64,000 bases of DNA from Variovorax sp. ZS18.2.2 (GCF_024701975.1 NZ_JANLNM010000001.1:992001-1056000), one strand, 5' to 3'; positions 28,001-37,237 are shown, counted from the first letter of the stretch. Notes: generated by a model from the sequence alone, not told the origin. Numbers and translations: made by a program.

Positions 28001-28885
28001 GCGGGCGCGGACGATGCCACGCGCTTTCTCTACGCAGGCGACACGCAGGGCAATCTGTGGAAGTTCGATTTCTCGGGCAATGCCCCGTGGGGCGCCAGGG
28101 CATTGGCGCTGAACGACAAACCCCTGATGGTCGCTATGGCCGGCAGCGGCGCGGATGCGAAGCGGCAGCCGATCACCGTTGCGCCCGAGGTCGGCGTGGG
28201 GCCGGCGGGCGGCGCGATCGTGCTCTTCGGAACCGGAAAGTTCGTGAGCCCCGAAGACCTGGGGCGTTCGAGCCGGGGCGTGCAGACGATGTACGGCGTG
28301 TACGACAACGGCGTGGCCATTCCCGCCGGCGAAGCGCGCACGCAGTTGCAGCAGCGCAAGACCGGCGCTGTCGATGGGCAGGCATTCCCGCCAGTCACCG
28401 GCGATGCCTTCGTGTACGGCGCGTTCGACGGCAAGACGAATGCCCGGCGTGGCTGGTACTTCGACCTGCCGGCGGGGCCCGAGCGGGGCGAGCGGCTGGT
28501 CTTCAAGCCGGTGCTGGGCGACGGCCAGTTGTTCTTCAACACGCTGATTCCCGATTCCAGCGCCTGTAGTGCAGACGGCGGCGGCCGCACCTGCGCGGTG
28601 AACGCGATGACGGGGCTCTCGCAGGGCGGCACCTGCGTGCCGTCGAGCGCCGGCATGCTGGGGGCGCCGCATCTGGTGCGGGTGGGCACGGCCGGTTTCG
28701 GGGCGACCGATGCATTCGGGCGCCGCCCCGAAACGAAGCGCCTCGCCATCGTCAGCACGGGCGCGCGCAGCGGCCGGGGCGCAGGCCTCTCGACCGCGCA
28801 ACCTGTCGGCGACGGCAAGGTGGGCCAGACCGGCGGACGGCTGAACTGGCGACAGATCACCGACTACCGGAGGGCAAAGCAATGA
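25052..28885 (+). CDS. pilY1: Type IV pilus tip adhesin / assembly factor PilY1
   Basis: A 1277-residue exported protein starting MRFLRICAMAACAVACAHAA (Sec signal peptide). The N-terminal half carries the PilY1 block CYSYTSGDGYFKR followed by SGNLLNWALSSS. An acidic DSNDDGNPF loop near residue 545 could bind a cation. The C-terminal half is the PilC/PilY1 beta propeller, from about residue 785 (VVYVGANDGMLHAFDARTG) to about 1150, including VSGHGGGATGVFALDV and FLYAGDTQGNLWKFDFSG. No MIDAS-type von Willebrand A motif was seen in the N-terminal half. The frame is open far upstream, but the ATG at 25052, after pilX, is the only start giving a signal peptide. Confidence 0.9.
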   Translation: MRFLRICAMAACAVACAHAATTAAAADTELPSEPMFSLASRADPGLVIDLSLKRANAGAAYRDSFDAKKTYGGYWDAMGCYSYTSGDGYFKRSSTATRLGGGEIACANQWSGNLLNWALSSSLDGVRLALTGGDRVIDEPGRTVLQRAVLPEDFHRSAHFPGKAVIGNLNRLTPLVTGARGAVLATDTLHFNSCLDRFVVGPAAAGTCTAPGGTPYIARVEVCAAAEAAIRPGLCARYPDGNSKPVGAIQRYAGRMKFSVFGYLPDDDPARYGGVLRAPMKHVGPRKVDAAFDMVDNPQAEWNATTGVFKADTAEGPGVVNAINRFGRNSVRQGAYSVFDPAGELYYESLRYLQGKAPTPQAIAGSDNPRSHGDPIAVSCQRNDVLVIGDADTHYDRSLPGMSRGNSIGDFDRSFNIAVHEPDTAYWTGLVGAFENREALAYVHPSGKAGLTTRGNEGPRAFNYKGGAPLSSADIASAETGADKGSFGMAGLAYWARTQKIRSDHPGSRVQTFAIDMGQGGASAIGQKQRGSVFYLAAKYGGFSDSNDDGNPFLASGGGSEWAEGLDSDNQPKPANYFLAGEPAQMTEAIRRIFLRAVAPASGVTAGSAMSSNTIAQAGASLYEPQFNGRRWSGTLLSYPLRPDAATGTVQRADKPDWDAGELLTGNPNAVPPVAARDVSSRRIFTLSTAGVGTPFQWEALDNGLRGWLNVTPYAVPETTDGLGAERLAYLRGDRRRELSAPQGIFRERDSVMGDVINSNPVHVGAPGPAIQEPGHDSFVAAHRSRSPVVYVGANDGMLHAFDARTGNELFAYVPRIMFARLAAYTSPDYVHRSYVDGTPVVGDARMANGAWKTVLVSGHGGGATGVFALDVTDPAAFSADKVLWEFSGAYDDDMGHVTQAPRIMKFRTAAATRTRAAAYGWFAVVPSGFNNANPDKQAALFLLSLDKAAGEAWKQNTNYYKIVLPAPADKNLVNALSTPGDYAGADDATRFLYAGDTQGNLWKFDFSGNAPWGARALALNDKPLMVAMAGSGADAKRQPITVAPEVGVGPAGGAIVLFGTGKFVSPEDLGRSSRGVQTMYGVYDNGVAIPAGEARTQLQQRKTGAVDGQAFPPVTGDAFVYGAFDGKTNARRGWYFDLPAGPERGERLVFKPVLGDGQLFFNTLIPDSSACSADGGGRTCAVNAMTGLSQGGTCVPSSAGMLGAPHLVRVGTAGFGATDAFGRRPETKRLAIVSTGARSGRGAGLSTAQPVGDGKVGQTGGRLNWRQITDYRRAKQ

Positions 28886-29292
28886 GGACCCCGGTGCTTC
28901 GCGGTTTCACGCTGATCGAGATGCTGATCGTGCTGGCCATCGCCGCGATCCTGGCGGCCATCTCTTATCCGTCCTACATGGATTTCGTGCGCAAAAGCTG
29001 GCGCAGCGAGGGGCGTTCCGCGCTCATGCAGCAGATGCAGGAGCAGGAACGCCTCTACACCCGGGTGGGGCGCTACCGGCCCTACGAGGGCGAGTCGGGA
29101 GACGGCGGCGTGGGTGGCAAGTACATCGTCAAGAGCGCCAATTGCGAAGGGCGAGGGAGCATCGCTGGCTGCATCCGGCTGACGGCCACGCTGAAGGCGG
29201 GGTTCTCCGACCCCCACGTCGGCAATCTCTGGGTGGACAGCACGGGTGGCAAAGGATGCGACGGGACGCTGCCCGGCAGGTGCTGGCAATGA
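28882..29292 (+). CDS. pilE: Type IV pilin-like protein PilE
   Basis: A 136-residue pilin with prepilin site LRGFTLIEMLIVLAIAAILA (cleavage after G, Glu at +5), the PilE-family helix YPSYMDFVRKSWRSEGRSAL, and cysteines in SANCEGRG, AGCIRLT, GKGCDG and GRCWQ that suggest disulphides. In this operon position PilE is a minor pilin and not the major PilA subunit. Its start overlaps the pilY1 stop and its stop overlaps the fimT start. Confidence 0.88.
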   Translation: MRTPVLRGFTLIEMLIVLAIAAILAAISYPSYMDFVRKSWRSEGRSALMQQMQEQERLYTRVGRYRPYEGESGDGGVGGKYIVKSANCEGRGSIAGCIRLTATLKAGFSDPHVGNLWVDSTGGKGCDGTLPGRCWQ

Positions 29293-29849
29293 AGCGCGGC
29301 AACACGACATCGTTCAGCGGCTTCACGTTGATCGAATTGATGGTGATCGTTGCCATCGTCGCAGTGCTGGCGGCCGTCGGCGCGCCGAGTTTTCGCGACA
29401 TGCTGCTCAACCAGCGTCTCGCGACGGCTGCGCAGGGCTTCAATTCAGCGCTGGGCTTTGCGCGCATGGAGGCCATCCAGCGCGCGCAGGGCGTGGAGGT
29501 GGCTGCGCTCGTGGGCGGCGATTGGTCCGAAGGCTGGGTGGTTCGAACCGGCTCCGATGAATCGCCCCCAATGGAAACGCTACGAAGCTTCGATCGATTG
29601 CCGCAGGGCGTGAGCATCGACAAGACGCTCGGCGGCGGCTTCGCGCAAGGCTTGCGCTACGACGGCAACGGGTTCTCGCGCCAGACCGCCAGGTCGGGCT
29701 TCAGCGCGGGCTGCCTGACGTTCAAGGCCGAGACCGGGCGCAGGGCGTCGGTCATCGTCTCGGCGTCGGGCCGGGCGAAGGTCTGCAATCCGGATGTGAG
29801 CGGCGATTGCGGCTCGGGGGCGTGCGCCAGGGGAGAAAGCGGCGGCTGA
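29289..29849 (+). CDS. fimT: GspH/FimT-type minor pseudopilin
   Basis: A 186-residue pilin-like protein with prepilin site SGFTLIELMVIVAIVAVLAA and the GspH/FimT domain (NQRLATAAQGFNSALGFARM; GFSAGCLTFKAETGR; VIVSASGRAKVC). The start ATG at 29289 overlaps the pilE stop (ATGA). FimT/FimU usually head such operons; here it is last. It completes a minor-pilin set able to prime a type IV pilus; major pilin, ATPases and secretin are elsewhere. Confidence 0.85.
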   Translation: MKRGNTTSFSGFTLIELMVIVAIVAVLAAVGAPSFRDMLLNQRLATAAQGFNSALGFARMEAIQRAQGVEVAALVGGDWSEGWVVRTGSDESPPMETLRSFDRLPQGVSIDKTLGGGFAQGLRYDGNGFSRQTARSGFSAGCLTFKAETGRRASVIVSASGRAKVCNPDVSGDCGSGACARGESGG

Positions 29850-29868
29850 AGAAAGCTGCCCGGCGGAA

Positions 29869-30312
29869 TCAGATGTCCCGCAGCAACTGCCGGAATTCGT
29901 CCACGTCCTCGAAGCTTCGGTAGACCGAGGCAAAGCGCACATAGGCCACCTTGTCCAGGCGCTTGAGCTCGCGCATCACGAGTTCACCGACCTTGGTCGA
30001 ATCGATTTCGCGCAGGCCGCTGGCCAGGAGCTTCTGCTCGATGCGCAAGAGGGCGGTGTCGATCTGCTCGATGCTCACCGGGCGCTTGCGCAGGGCCAGC
30101 ATCATCGAGGCGCGCACCTTGGAGGAGTCGAAGTCGGCGCGGCTGCCATCCTTCTTCACGACCACCGGAAAGTTGACGTCGGGGCGCTCGTAGGTGGTGA
30201 AGCGCTTGTCGCAGGCGCTGCACTGGCGGCGCCTGCGGACGAAGTCGGCGTCTTCCGAAACGCGGGTCTCGACGACCTGCGTTTCAAGATGACCGCAAAA
30301 AGGGCATTTCAT
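29869..30312 (-). CDS. nrdR: Transcriptional repressor NrdR
   Basis: A 147-residue repressor of ribonucleotide reductase genes. Zinc ribbon: MKCPFCGH with a second pair in [16 protein letters not shown]-cone: [17 protein letters not shown] onward to [17 protein letters not shown]. It binds NrdR boxes when charged with ATP/dATP. It lies 18 bases after glyA on the same strand, a conserved arrangement in beta- and gammaproteobacteria. Confidence 0.97.
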   Translation of the reverse strand: MKCPFCGHLETQVVETRVSEDADFVRRRRQCSACDKRFTTYERPDVNFPVVVKKDGSRADFDSSKVRASMMLALRKRPVSIEQIDTALLRIEQKLLASGLREIDSTKVGELVMRELKRLDKVAYVRFASVYRSFEDVDEFRQLLRDI

Positions 30313-30330
30313 GCGGTCGGGCCGTGCAGA

Positions 30331-31575
30331 TCAGCGATAGACGGGGAAGCGGCTCGTCAGCGCATGCACCTTGGCGCGCACGGCATCGATGTTCGCCGCG
30401 TCGCGCGGGTTCTCGAGCACGTCGGCGATCAGGTTCGCGGTGATGCGGGCTTCTTCGTCCTTGAAGCCGCGGGTGGTCATGGCCGGAGTGCCGATGCGCA
30501 CGCCGCTGGTGACCATCGGCTTTTCGGGGTCGTTGGGGATCGCGTTCTTGTTGATCGTCATGTGGGCGCTGCCCAGCACGGCTTCGGCTTCCTTGCCGGT
30601 GATGCCCTTGGCGCGCAGGTCGACCAGCATCAGGTGGCTTTCGGTGCGTCCGCTCACGATGCGCAGCCCCCGCTCGGTGAGCGTGTCGGCCACGATCCTG
30701 GCGTTCTTGACCACCTGTTGCTGGTAGGCCTTGAACTCGGGCGCCATGGCTTCCTTGAACGCGACGGCCTTGGCGGCAATCACGTGCATCAGCGGGCCGC
30801 CTTGCAGACCCGGGAAGATCGCGCTGTTGATGGCCTTCTCGTGCTGCGCCTTCATCAGGATGATGCCGCCGCGCGGGCCGCGCAGGCTCTTGTGGGTGGT
30901 CGAGGTCACGATGTCGGCGTGCGGCACCGGGTTGGGGTACACGCCCGCGGCCACGAGGCCGGCGTAGTGGGCGATGTCGACCATGAAGATCGCGCCCACG
31001 TCCTTGGCCACCTTGGCGAAGCGCTCGAAGTCGATGTGCAGCGAGTAGGCCGAGGCGCCCGCGATGATGAGCTTGGGCATGTGCTCGTGCGCCTTGCGTT
31101 CCATCGCGTCGTAGTCGATGGCTTCGTTGGCGTCCAGGCCATAGCTCACCACGTTGAACCACTTGCCGCTCATGTTGAGCGGCATGCCGTGGGTCAGGTG
31201 GCCGCCTTCGGCCAGGCTCATGCCCATGATGGTGTCGCCGGGCTTCAGGAAGGCGAGCATCACGGCTTCGTTCGCCGAGGCGCCGCAATGCGGCTGCACG
31301 TTGGCGGCGTCGGCGCCGAAGATCTGCTTGACGCGGTCGATGGCCAGTTGCTCGGCCACGTCGACGTGTTCGCAGCCGCCGTAGTAGCGCTTGCCCGGGT
31401 AGCCTTCGGCGTACTTGTTGGTGAGCTGCGAGCCCTGGGCGGCCATGACGGCCGGCGAGGCGTAGTTCTCGCTGGCGATCAGCTCGATGTGGTGTTCCTG
31501 GCGCGCGTTTTCGGCTTGAATCGCGGCCCAGATTTCGGGATCGGTCTGTTCGACCAGAATGTTGCGTTGGTACAT
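30331..31575 (-). CDS. glyA: Serine hydroxymethyltransferase
   Basis: A 414-residue PLP enzyme that interconverts serine and glycine with tetrahydrofolate. Features: [41 protein letters not shown], and the Schiff-base lysine in [15 protein letters not shown]. The ATG at 31575 ([10 protein letters not shown]) is chosen over an upstream extension that the family lacks. About 197 bases separate it from the next gene upstream; this leader has several weak inverted repeats but no riboswitch I can name. Confidence 0.97.
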   Translation of the reverse strand: MYQRNILVEQTDPEIWAAIQAENARQEHHIELIASENYASPAVMAAQGSQLTNKYAEGYPGKRYYGGCEHVDVAEQLAIDRVKQIFGADAANVQPHCGASANEAVMLAFLKPGDTIMGMSLAEGGHLTHGMPLNMSGKWFNVVSYGLDANEAIDYDAMERKAHEHMPKLIIAGASAYSLHIDFERFAKVAKDVGAIFMVDIAHYAGLVAAGVYPNPVPHADIVTSTTHKSLRGPRGGIILMKAQHEKAINSAIFPGLQGGPLMHVIAAKAVAFKEAMAPEFKAYQQQVVKNARIVADTLTERGLRIVSGRTESHLMLVDLRAKGITGKEAEAVLGSAHMTINKNAIPNDPEKPMVTSGVRIGTPAMTTRGFKDEEARITANLIADVLENPRDAANIDAVRAKVHALTSRFPVYR

Positions 31576-31772
31576 GGCAGTCCTTTGAAGACGAGGTCCT
31601 TGTTCTTCAACCAAACAAGGGCTGCCCAGGCGAACGGCTGAACGCCTGTTGTGGTCAGGCGGCACGCTTCCCAGTGGTATTCCACGTCAGCGCGTGGCAC
31701 CTTGTTCAGGTGCTGCGCCTATCGCCAGTCGCGTACGGGGCCGAGTGTAGCTCACACCCGGCCAGGCCAGCT

Positions 31773-32624
31773 TCAGGACACGGCGGAAAGCAGGGCGACC
31801 TTGGCGGGTTCCGAGCCTTCTTCGGCCTTGATCGGTGCCGGCGTCGGCGCCACGATAGGAATCGGCTGCGGGCGAACGGTCGGCCGGGGCGGCAGCACCG
31901 ATGGTGCGCGGCCATTGGCGACCTGCAGCAGGCGTTCGTGCTCGGCCAGCACCTTGCTGGCGTAGCCGCCGTCGTCTTCCAGGTTGGCTGCGCCCACGTA
32001 GTAGCGCAGGCCGCCTTCGAGCGAGCCGGCGCGGGAGATGCATTCTTGCAGCACCTTCACGCCGACGCGCATGTTCGTCACCGGGTCGAAGGCGGTGAGC
32101 GTGCCGCCCGCGCTTTCGTACTTGTCGCCGTGCACGCGGGTCATGACCTGCATCAGGCCCTGGGCGCCAACCTGGCTCTGGGCGAAGGGATTGAAGCTGG
32201 ATTCCACGGCCATGATGGCCAGGATCAGCGTCGGGTCGAGCTTGGTGCGCTTGCCGATGTTGTAGGCCTCGGCCACGAGCACGCTCAGCGGTTCGGCTGC
32301 CACGCTGTACTTCTTGCTCAGCCAGTACGCCACGGCGGCCTGCTGCTTGGGCAGGTCGCCAGGGCTCGCGGCCGTGGTGCGCTCGATGGCGGTCGGCTCG
32401 AGGTCGGTGACTTCAGGCGCGGGTTTGCGCGACTGCAGCCAGCCCATGAGCTGTTCCTCGCCGGTCTGGCGCAGATCGGGCCGTGCCACGAGGGCGAGGG
32501 CCGCAAACACGATGGCCAAACCGACCAACGCGAACCCGTTATGGGTGATTTCAAAAAAGCCGTCTGCCACATCGGACACAAAGGTCCTCAGCCCGCGGGC
32601 TGTGGCATCAAACGCCTTGTTCAT
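31773..32624 (-). CDS. Membrane-anchored lytic transglycosylase (SLT domain)
   Basis: A 283-residue protein with an N-terminal membrane anchor (GFALVGLAIVFAALALVA, about residues 30-47) and a goose-lysozyme-like SLT domain, about 125-235: catalytic Glu in IMAVESSFNPFAQSQVGAQG, then GLMQVMTRVHGDKY and LRYYVGAAN. It cleaves the glycan strand of peptidoglycan to form 1,6-anhydro products. The proline-rich tail (PPRPTVRPQPIPIVAP) is low complexity. The ATG giving MNKAFDATARG is preferred over one 11 codons upstream. Confidence 0.88.
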   Translation of the reverse strand: MNKAFDATARGLRTFVSDVADGFFEITHNGFALVGLAIVFAALALVARPDLRQTGEEQLMGWLQSRKPAPEVTDLEPTAIERTTAASPGDLPKQQAAVAYWLSKKYSVAAEPLSVLVAEAYNIGKRTKLDPTLILAIMAVESSFNPFAQSQVGAQGLMQVMTRVHGDKYESAGGTLTAFDPVTNMRVGVKVLQECISRAGSLEGGLRYYVGAANLEDDGGYASKVLAEHERLLQVANGRAPSVLPPRPTVRPQPIPIVAPTPAPIKAEEGSEPAKVALLSAVS

Positions 32625-32859
32625 CGCTCTTCCTTTCTGTGCGGCACCTGCTCGCAACGCCTGGAGAGGCGATGGATGAAGGCAACGGCGCTTGGATTGG
32701 TACGAATCAGGCTCCGCGCATGGAGGGTGTAGGGTAAGGAGCGCGGTGACCTGATCAAGCCGGGGGAGTTCTCGGCAGCGGATTCAGGGGTGGCCCCGCT
32801 GCGTCTGGCAGTCGGGGCAGGCCGGATTCTAGCGTTGCTAAATACCCGGTCAAGCATAA

Positions 32860-33144
32860 GGAAATCGTTTCATATGCTAATAGATGTTTAAAAATCCGAC
32901 CCGTACAGAGGCATTTGACCTACGGGAAATCCCTTGGGAGATTGGATTTGCAATGCGAGGGTGCGGCACCTAATCTGAACGGGCCTGGGTTTTCAGGCGT
33001 TTTTCCGAAGTCAGGCAGTCCGAGGTGCAAGTCAAGGGCTCGAACGACGGAGGATCCACGGCGGCAATCTCTTGCTGCCAGCACGGCAGGAACCATTGAC
33101 TTCCGGTCGCGCGAATCGATGGCTTGGGTGTTAGGCCCGCCATC
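32860..33144. other. Intergenic stretch without a recognisable gene; possible small RNA
   Basis: Between the transglycosylase (ends upstream at 32624) and the DUF748 gene (33226) about 600 bases hold no supported CDS. The left part (about 32835-32925) is AT-rich for this genome and looks like promoter DNA. The right part ends in a strong hairpin with T-rich tail (33145-33186) before any plus-strand ORF has started. That is what a short non-coding transcript would look like, but I recognise no known RNA family (no 6S, tmRNA, RNase P or tRNA landmarks). Confidence 0.3.
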
Positions 33145-33186
33145 AAGCCCGGCAACGAGACATTCCGTCGCGCTGCCGGGCTTTCT
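33145..33186 (+). terminator. Hairpin terminator
   Basis: A perfect 10-bp stem AAGCCCGGCA / TGCCGGGCTT encloses a 19-base loop and runs into TTCTTGTTT on the plus strand. It stands 40 bases before the DUF748 start and follows no plus-strand CDS. Confidence 0.65.
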
Positions 33187-33225
33187 TGTTTCTGCATTGG
33201 CGCCTGTTTGCGGCACACTCCCGCG

Positions 33226-36200
33226 ATGGATTTAGCTTCGCTCAAACAAAACAAATGGGCGCGACGCGGGATCGTCGCGTTGCTGGTTCTGTTGGCCCTC
33301 TGGGTCATCGCATGGTTGGTTGTGCCGCCGATCGCCAAGAGCCAGCTTCAGAAGATCGCGAGCGAGAAGCTGGGCCGGCAGGTCACCGTGGGCAAGATCG
33401 ACTTCAAGCCCTGGACCCTCGAGCTCGCGTTGCACGACCTGCGCATCGCCACCGCCGACGGCAAGCAGCCGCAACTGGCCATCAAGCGCATCTACGCCGA
33501 CGCCGAACTGCAATCGCTCTTTCGCCTGGCGCCCGTGATCGATGCGGTCTCGGTCGAGTCGCCCGCGATCCTGCTCACGCATCAGGCCGACGGCAAATAC
33601 GACATCGACGACATCCTCGCCAAGCTGGCCTCGGGCCCGCCGCCCGATCCCAAGGCCGAGCCGGCGCGCTTTGCGATCTACAACATCTCGATCAAGGACG
33701 GCGCGGTCGACTTCGACGACCAGACGGTCAAGCGCAAGCACGAGCTGCGCAACTTCGTGCTCAACGTGCCTTTCCTGAGCAACCTGGCTTCGCAGCGCGA
33801 GGTCAAGACCGAGCCCAAGCTGGCCTTCGTGCTCAACGGCAGCAACTTCGATTCGGCCGCCTTCACCACGCCCTTCGCAGAAAGCCGCAAGACCGACGCC
33901 CACGTGCAGTTCAAGGGCCTGGACCTCGTGCCTTACCTCGGCTACATCCCTGGCGGCCTGCCGGTGAGGCTGCAGGCCGGCAGCCTCGATGCCGACCTGA
34001 AGATCGACTTCCAGCAAGCCACGACGACGGGCCTGAAGATCTACGGCACGGTCGAGGCGCACGGCGCCAAGCTGAGCGACGCCAAAGGCCGCGACCTGCT
34101 GGGCTTCGACTCGCTCAAGCTCGCGCTGGCGGACGTTCGCCCGCTTGAATCGGTGTTCCATTTGAGCGAAGTGGCGCTTGCCAATCCGCAGCTCGTGGTG
34201 GCGCGCGATGCCTCGGGCCAGCTCAACCTGATGGCCACCGACCCAGCCACCGGCGCCGCGGAAAAGGTGGCCCCGCTTCCCGCCGCCGCAGCCAGCGCGC
34301 CGGCCGGCAAGACGGTGGAAAAGCCCAAGCTGAAGGTGCAGGTCGACAAGGTGGCGCTCAGCGGCGGGCGCATCGGCTGGCGCGACGAGACCGTCAAGCC
34401 CGCGGCGGCGGTCGACTTGACCGCCCTGGGGCTCGACGTCACCGCCATCACCTGGCCGATGGAGAAGCCGGCCCAGTTCAACGGCAGCACCGCCATCGCC
34501 GGCGCCTCGCTCAAGTTCAAGGGCAGCGCCACCGACAAGGTGGCGGACGTGCAGACCGAGGTCGACGCGCTTCCGCTCTCGCTGGCCGCACCTTATCTGG
34601 CGCAGAGCCTGGAGCCCACGCTCGACGGCAAGCTCAGCGGGCAGATCGACATTGCCTGGAACCAGCCCAACCTCAAGTTCAAGGCGCGCCGGCTGGCCGC
34701 CGACGGGCTGGCGCTGACCCAGACCAAGACGGCGCTGGCGAGCGTCGGCCGCTTCGAGCTGGTCGATGCCGAGGTCGACATGACGCAGCACACGCTGAAC
34801 ATCGCCTCGTTCACCGCCACCAACCCCAAGGTGCGCGTCGAGCGCGACAGCGAAAAGCGCTGGATGTTCGAGCGCTGGCTGCGCACGCCGGCCGGCAACG
34901 GCGGCGCGGCCGAAGCGAAGGTGGCGGCGCCCAAGCCGGCCGGCGCGGGATCGGCCAAGGCCGACGCCAACACCAAGCCGTGGGCACTGACCATCGCCAC
35001 CATGGCGGTCGACAACGGCAGCCTCTCTTATTCAGACAAGGCCGGCGCGCTGCCGGTGACGGTCGAGGTCACGGCCTTCAAGCTGAACGCCCAGAAGATC
35101 GCGCCCGAGACAAACACCGTGTCGCCGCTGCAGGTCTCGGGCCGTATCGGCTCGGGGCGCTCCGATCCGGGCAAGTTCGATTACAAGGGCAACGTGGTGC
35201 TCAAGCCGCTGGCGGCAGAGGGCCGACTCGAGGTGATCTCGTTCCCCGCGCACGCCTTCAAGGCCTACTACGCGGACGCGCTCAACGTCGACATCCGCCG
35301 CGCCTTCGCGAGCTACCGCGGCACGGTCCACTACGCAACCACGCCGGCCGGCATGACCGTGAAGCTGGCGGGCGACACCGCGCTGGACGACTTCCGCGCC
35401 AACAGCGTTTCGCTGACCCAGTCGCCCGGTTTCGACCGCAACACCAACCAGCTGCTGAGCTGGAAGACGCTGAGCCTGCGCGGCCTGCAGGTCAGCCTGG
35501 CGCCCGGTGCTCCACCAAAGGTGGACGTGCGCGAGACCACGCTGACCGACTTCTTCGCCCGCGCGATCGTCGACCCGGCTGGCCGGCTCAACCTGCTCAA
35601 CCTGACGAAGAAAGGCGAGGCCGAAGGTGCCGCCGCCGCAGCAGCGACCGCCGAGGCCAAGACCCAGAAGGGGCCGGGCGGCACCACCACCACGACCCGC
35701 GGGGCGCCGCCAGCGCAGCAGCGCTCGGGCGGCGCGCCGGTTCCGGCCGAAGCCATGGTGGGCGGCAGCCCCGAACTGGCGAAGGCGGCTGCTGCACCCG
35801 TCGCCACGGCGCAGGCCGCCGCGGACACGGGCCCCACGCCGGTCATCAACTTCGGCCCGATGAGCCTGGTCAACGGCAAGATCGACTTCACCGACCTGTT
35901 CGTCAAGCCCAACTACTCGGCCGACCTGAGCGAGCTGACCGGCAAGCTCAGTTCCTTCTCGTCGAATCCCTCGAACGGCCCGGGCGGTCGGCCCGCGCTG
36001 GCCGACCTCGAACTGCGCGGCAAGGCGCAGCAGACGGCGGCGCTGGAAATCACCGGCAAGCTCAATCCGCTGGCCAAGCCGCTCGAACTCGACATCACCG
36101 CCAAGATGCGCGACCTTGACCTGGCGCCGCTGTCGCCGTACTCGGTGCGCTACGCGGGCCACGGCATCGAGCGCGGCAAGATGAGCATGGACGTGAACTA

Positions 36201-37047
36201 CAAGATCGCGCCCGACGGACAGCTCACGGCCACCAACAAGCTGGTGCTCAACCAGCTGCAGTTCGGCGAGGAAGTCGCCGGCGCGCCCAACAGCCTGCCG
36301 GTGAAACTGGCCGTGGCCTTGCTGGCCGACCGCAACGGCGTGATCGACGTCGACCTGCCGCTCAGCGGTTCGCTCAACGATCCGCAGTTCAGCGTCGGTC
36401 CGCTGATCTGGAAGGCCGTGGTCAACCTGATCGTCAAGGCCGTGACGGCGCCGTTCAGCCTGCTCACGGGCGGTCTCGGCGGCGGTGGCAGCGGTGAATC
36501 GAGCGCCATCACCTTCGAGGCGGGCAGTTCGATGCTCAGCGCCGCGGCCAAGGAAAGCCTGGACAAGGTCGCCAAGGCGCTGACCGAGCGGCCGACGCTG
36601 GAGATGACGGTCGTCGGCACCTCCAGCCTCGACAAGGAACGCGACGCCTACCAGCGCCAGCGCGTGCGCCAGCTGACCCAGGCCGAGAAGCGCCGCGTCG
36701 CGGTGCGCGGCGGCCAGACCGGCACCGACGTGCCACCGGTCACCGACGCCGAATACCCCGAGCTGCTGACGGCCGTGTACAAGCGCGCCGACATCACGAA
36801 GCCGCGCAATCTCGTCGGCCTGGCCAAGGACCTGCCGGTCAAGGAAATGGAAAACCTGCTGTTCGCGAGCGTGCCGGTCGACGAGGAGTCGATGCGCCAA
36901 CTGGCCGTGGAGCGCGGCGCCGCGGTGCGCGACTACCTGCTGGCGCAGAAGCTGACGAGCGAGCGGCTGTTCCTGGGCGCGGTGCGCACCACGGCCAGCG
37001 GCGCCGACTGGAAGCCGGGCGCCGAACTCAAACTGACCATGAAGTGA
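33226..37047 (+). CDS. Large AsmA-like DUF748 protein
   Basis: A 1273-residue protein with one N-terminal signal-anchor helix (RRGIVALLVLLALWVIAWLV) and a very long periplasmic part. The first 150 residues match the AsmA/DUF748 start (SEKLGRQVTVGKIDFKPWTL; LTHQADGKYDIDDILAKL). Repeating beta-rich segments follow, with two Ala/Pro-rich linkers (about 345-365 and 800-860). The C-terminal 200 residues contain DLPLSGSLNDPQFSVGPLIW and an OmpA-like element, ITFEAGSSMLSAAAKESLDK. AsmA-like proteins are thought to bridge the membranes in lipid transport; this role is inferred by fold. The ATG at 33226 is chosen because an upstream in-frame GTG lies inside the terminator region. Confidence 0.85.
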   Translation: MDLASLKQNKWARRGIVALLVLLALWVIAWLVVPPIAKSQLQKIASEKLGRQVTVGKIDFKPWTLELALHDLRIATADGKQPQLAIKRIYADAELQSLFRLAPVIDAVSVESPAILLTHQADGKYDIDDILAKLASGPPPDPKAEPARFAIYNISIKDGAVDFDDQTVKRKHELRNFVLNVPFLSNLASQREVKTEPKLAFVLNGSNFDSAAFTTPFAESRKTDAHVQFKGLDLVPYLGYIPGGLPVRLQAGSLDADLKIDFQQATTTGLKIYGTVEAHGAKLSDAKGRDLLGFDSLKLALADVRPLESVFHLSEVALANPQLVVARDASGQLNLMATDPATGAAEKVAPLPAAAASAPAGKTVEKPKLKVQVDKVALSGGRIGWRDETVKPAAAVDLTALGLDVTAITWPMEKPAQFNGSTAIAGASLKFKGSATDKVADVQTEVDALPLSLAAPYLAQSLEPTLDGKLSGQIDIAWNQPNLKFKARRLAADGLALTQTKTALASVGRFELVDAEVDMTQHTLNIASFTATNPKVRVERDSEKRWMFERWLRTPAGNGGAAEAKVAAPKPAGAGSAKADANTKPWALTIATMAVDNGSLSYSDKAGALPVTVEVTAFKLNAQKIAPETNTVSPLQVSGRIGSGRSDPGKFDYKGNVVLKPLAAEGRLEVISFPAHAFKAYYADALNVDIRRAFASYRGTVHYATTPAGMTVKLAGDTALDDFRANSVSLTQSPGFDRNTNQLLSWKTLSLRGLQVSLAPGAPPKVDVRETTLTDFFARAIVDPAGRLNLLNLTKKGEAEGAAAAAATAEAKTQKGPGGTTTTTRGAPPAQQRSGGAPVPAEAMVGGSPELAKAAAAPVATAQAAADTGPTPVINFGPMSLVNGKIDFTDLFVKPNYSADLSELTGKLSSFSSNPSNGPGGRPALADLELRGKAQQTAALEITGKLNPLAKPLELDITAKMRDLDLAPLSPYSVRYAGHGIERGKMSMDVNYKIAPDGQLTATNKLVLNQLQFGEEVAGAPNSLPVKLAVALLADRNGVIDVDLPLSGSLNDPQFSVGPLIWKAVVNLIVKAVTAPFSLLTGGLGGGGSGESSAITFEAGSSMLSAAAKESLDKVAKALTERPTLEMTVVGTSSLDKERDAYQRQRVRQLTQAEKRRVAVRGGQTGTDVPPVTDAEYPELLTAVYKRADITKPRNLVGLAKDLPVKEMENLLFASVPVDEESMRQLAVERGAAVRDYLLAQKLTSERLFLGAVRTTASGADWKPGAELKLTMK

Positions 37048-37237
37048 GAACGGCCACTTGGTTTTTTGCATCGGCTTGCTATATATGTAGTCCCGTTTAA
37101 TCTCCCAGCCCGCAACCTGCATTGGCCGCCGTTCCGCCACGGAATTGGGCGGTCCACCGCAAGTGGGTGAAAATGTCGATGTGCGCCGGCCTTTGCCGGC
37201 GCCTTCGCTTTCCATACCAAGACAACGATTTCGCGCA

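Noticed and set aside
31576..31772. Possible riboswitch in the glyA leader
   Set aside because: There are short inverted repeats but no motif of the glycine, SAM or THF classes that I can identify.
32920..33216. Minus-strand ORF reading GSSVVRALDL, possibly tRNA-derived
   Set aside because: No cloverleaf could be built around the GTTCGAGCC string, and the ORF has no start signal or recognisable domain.
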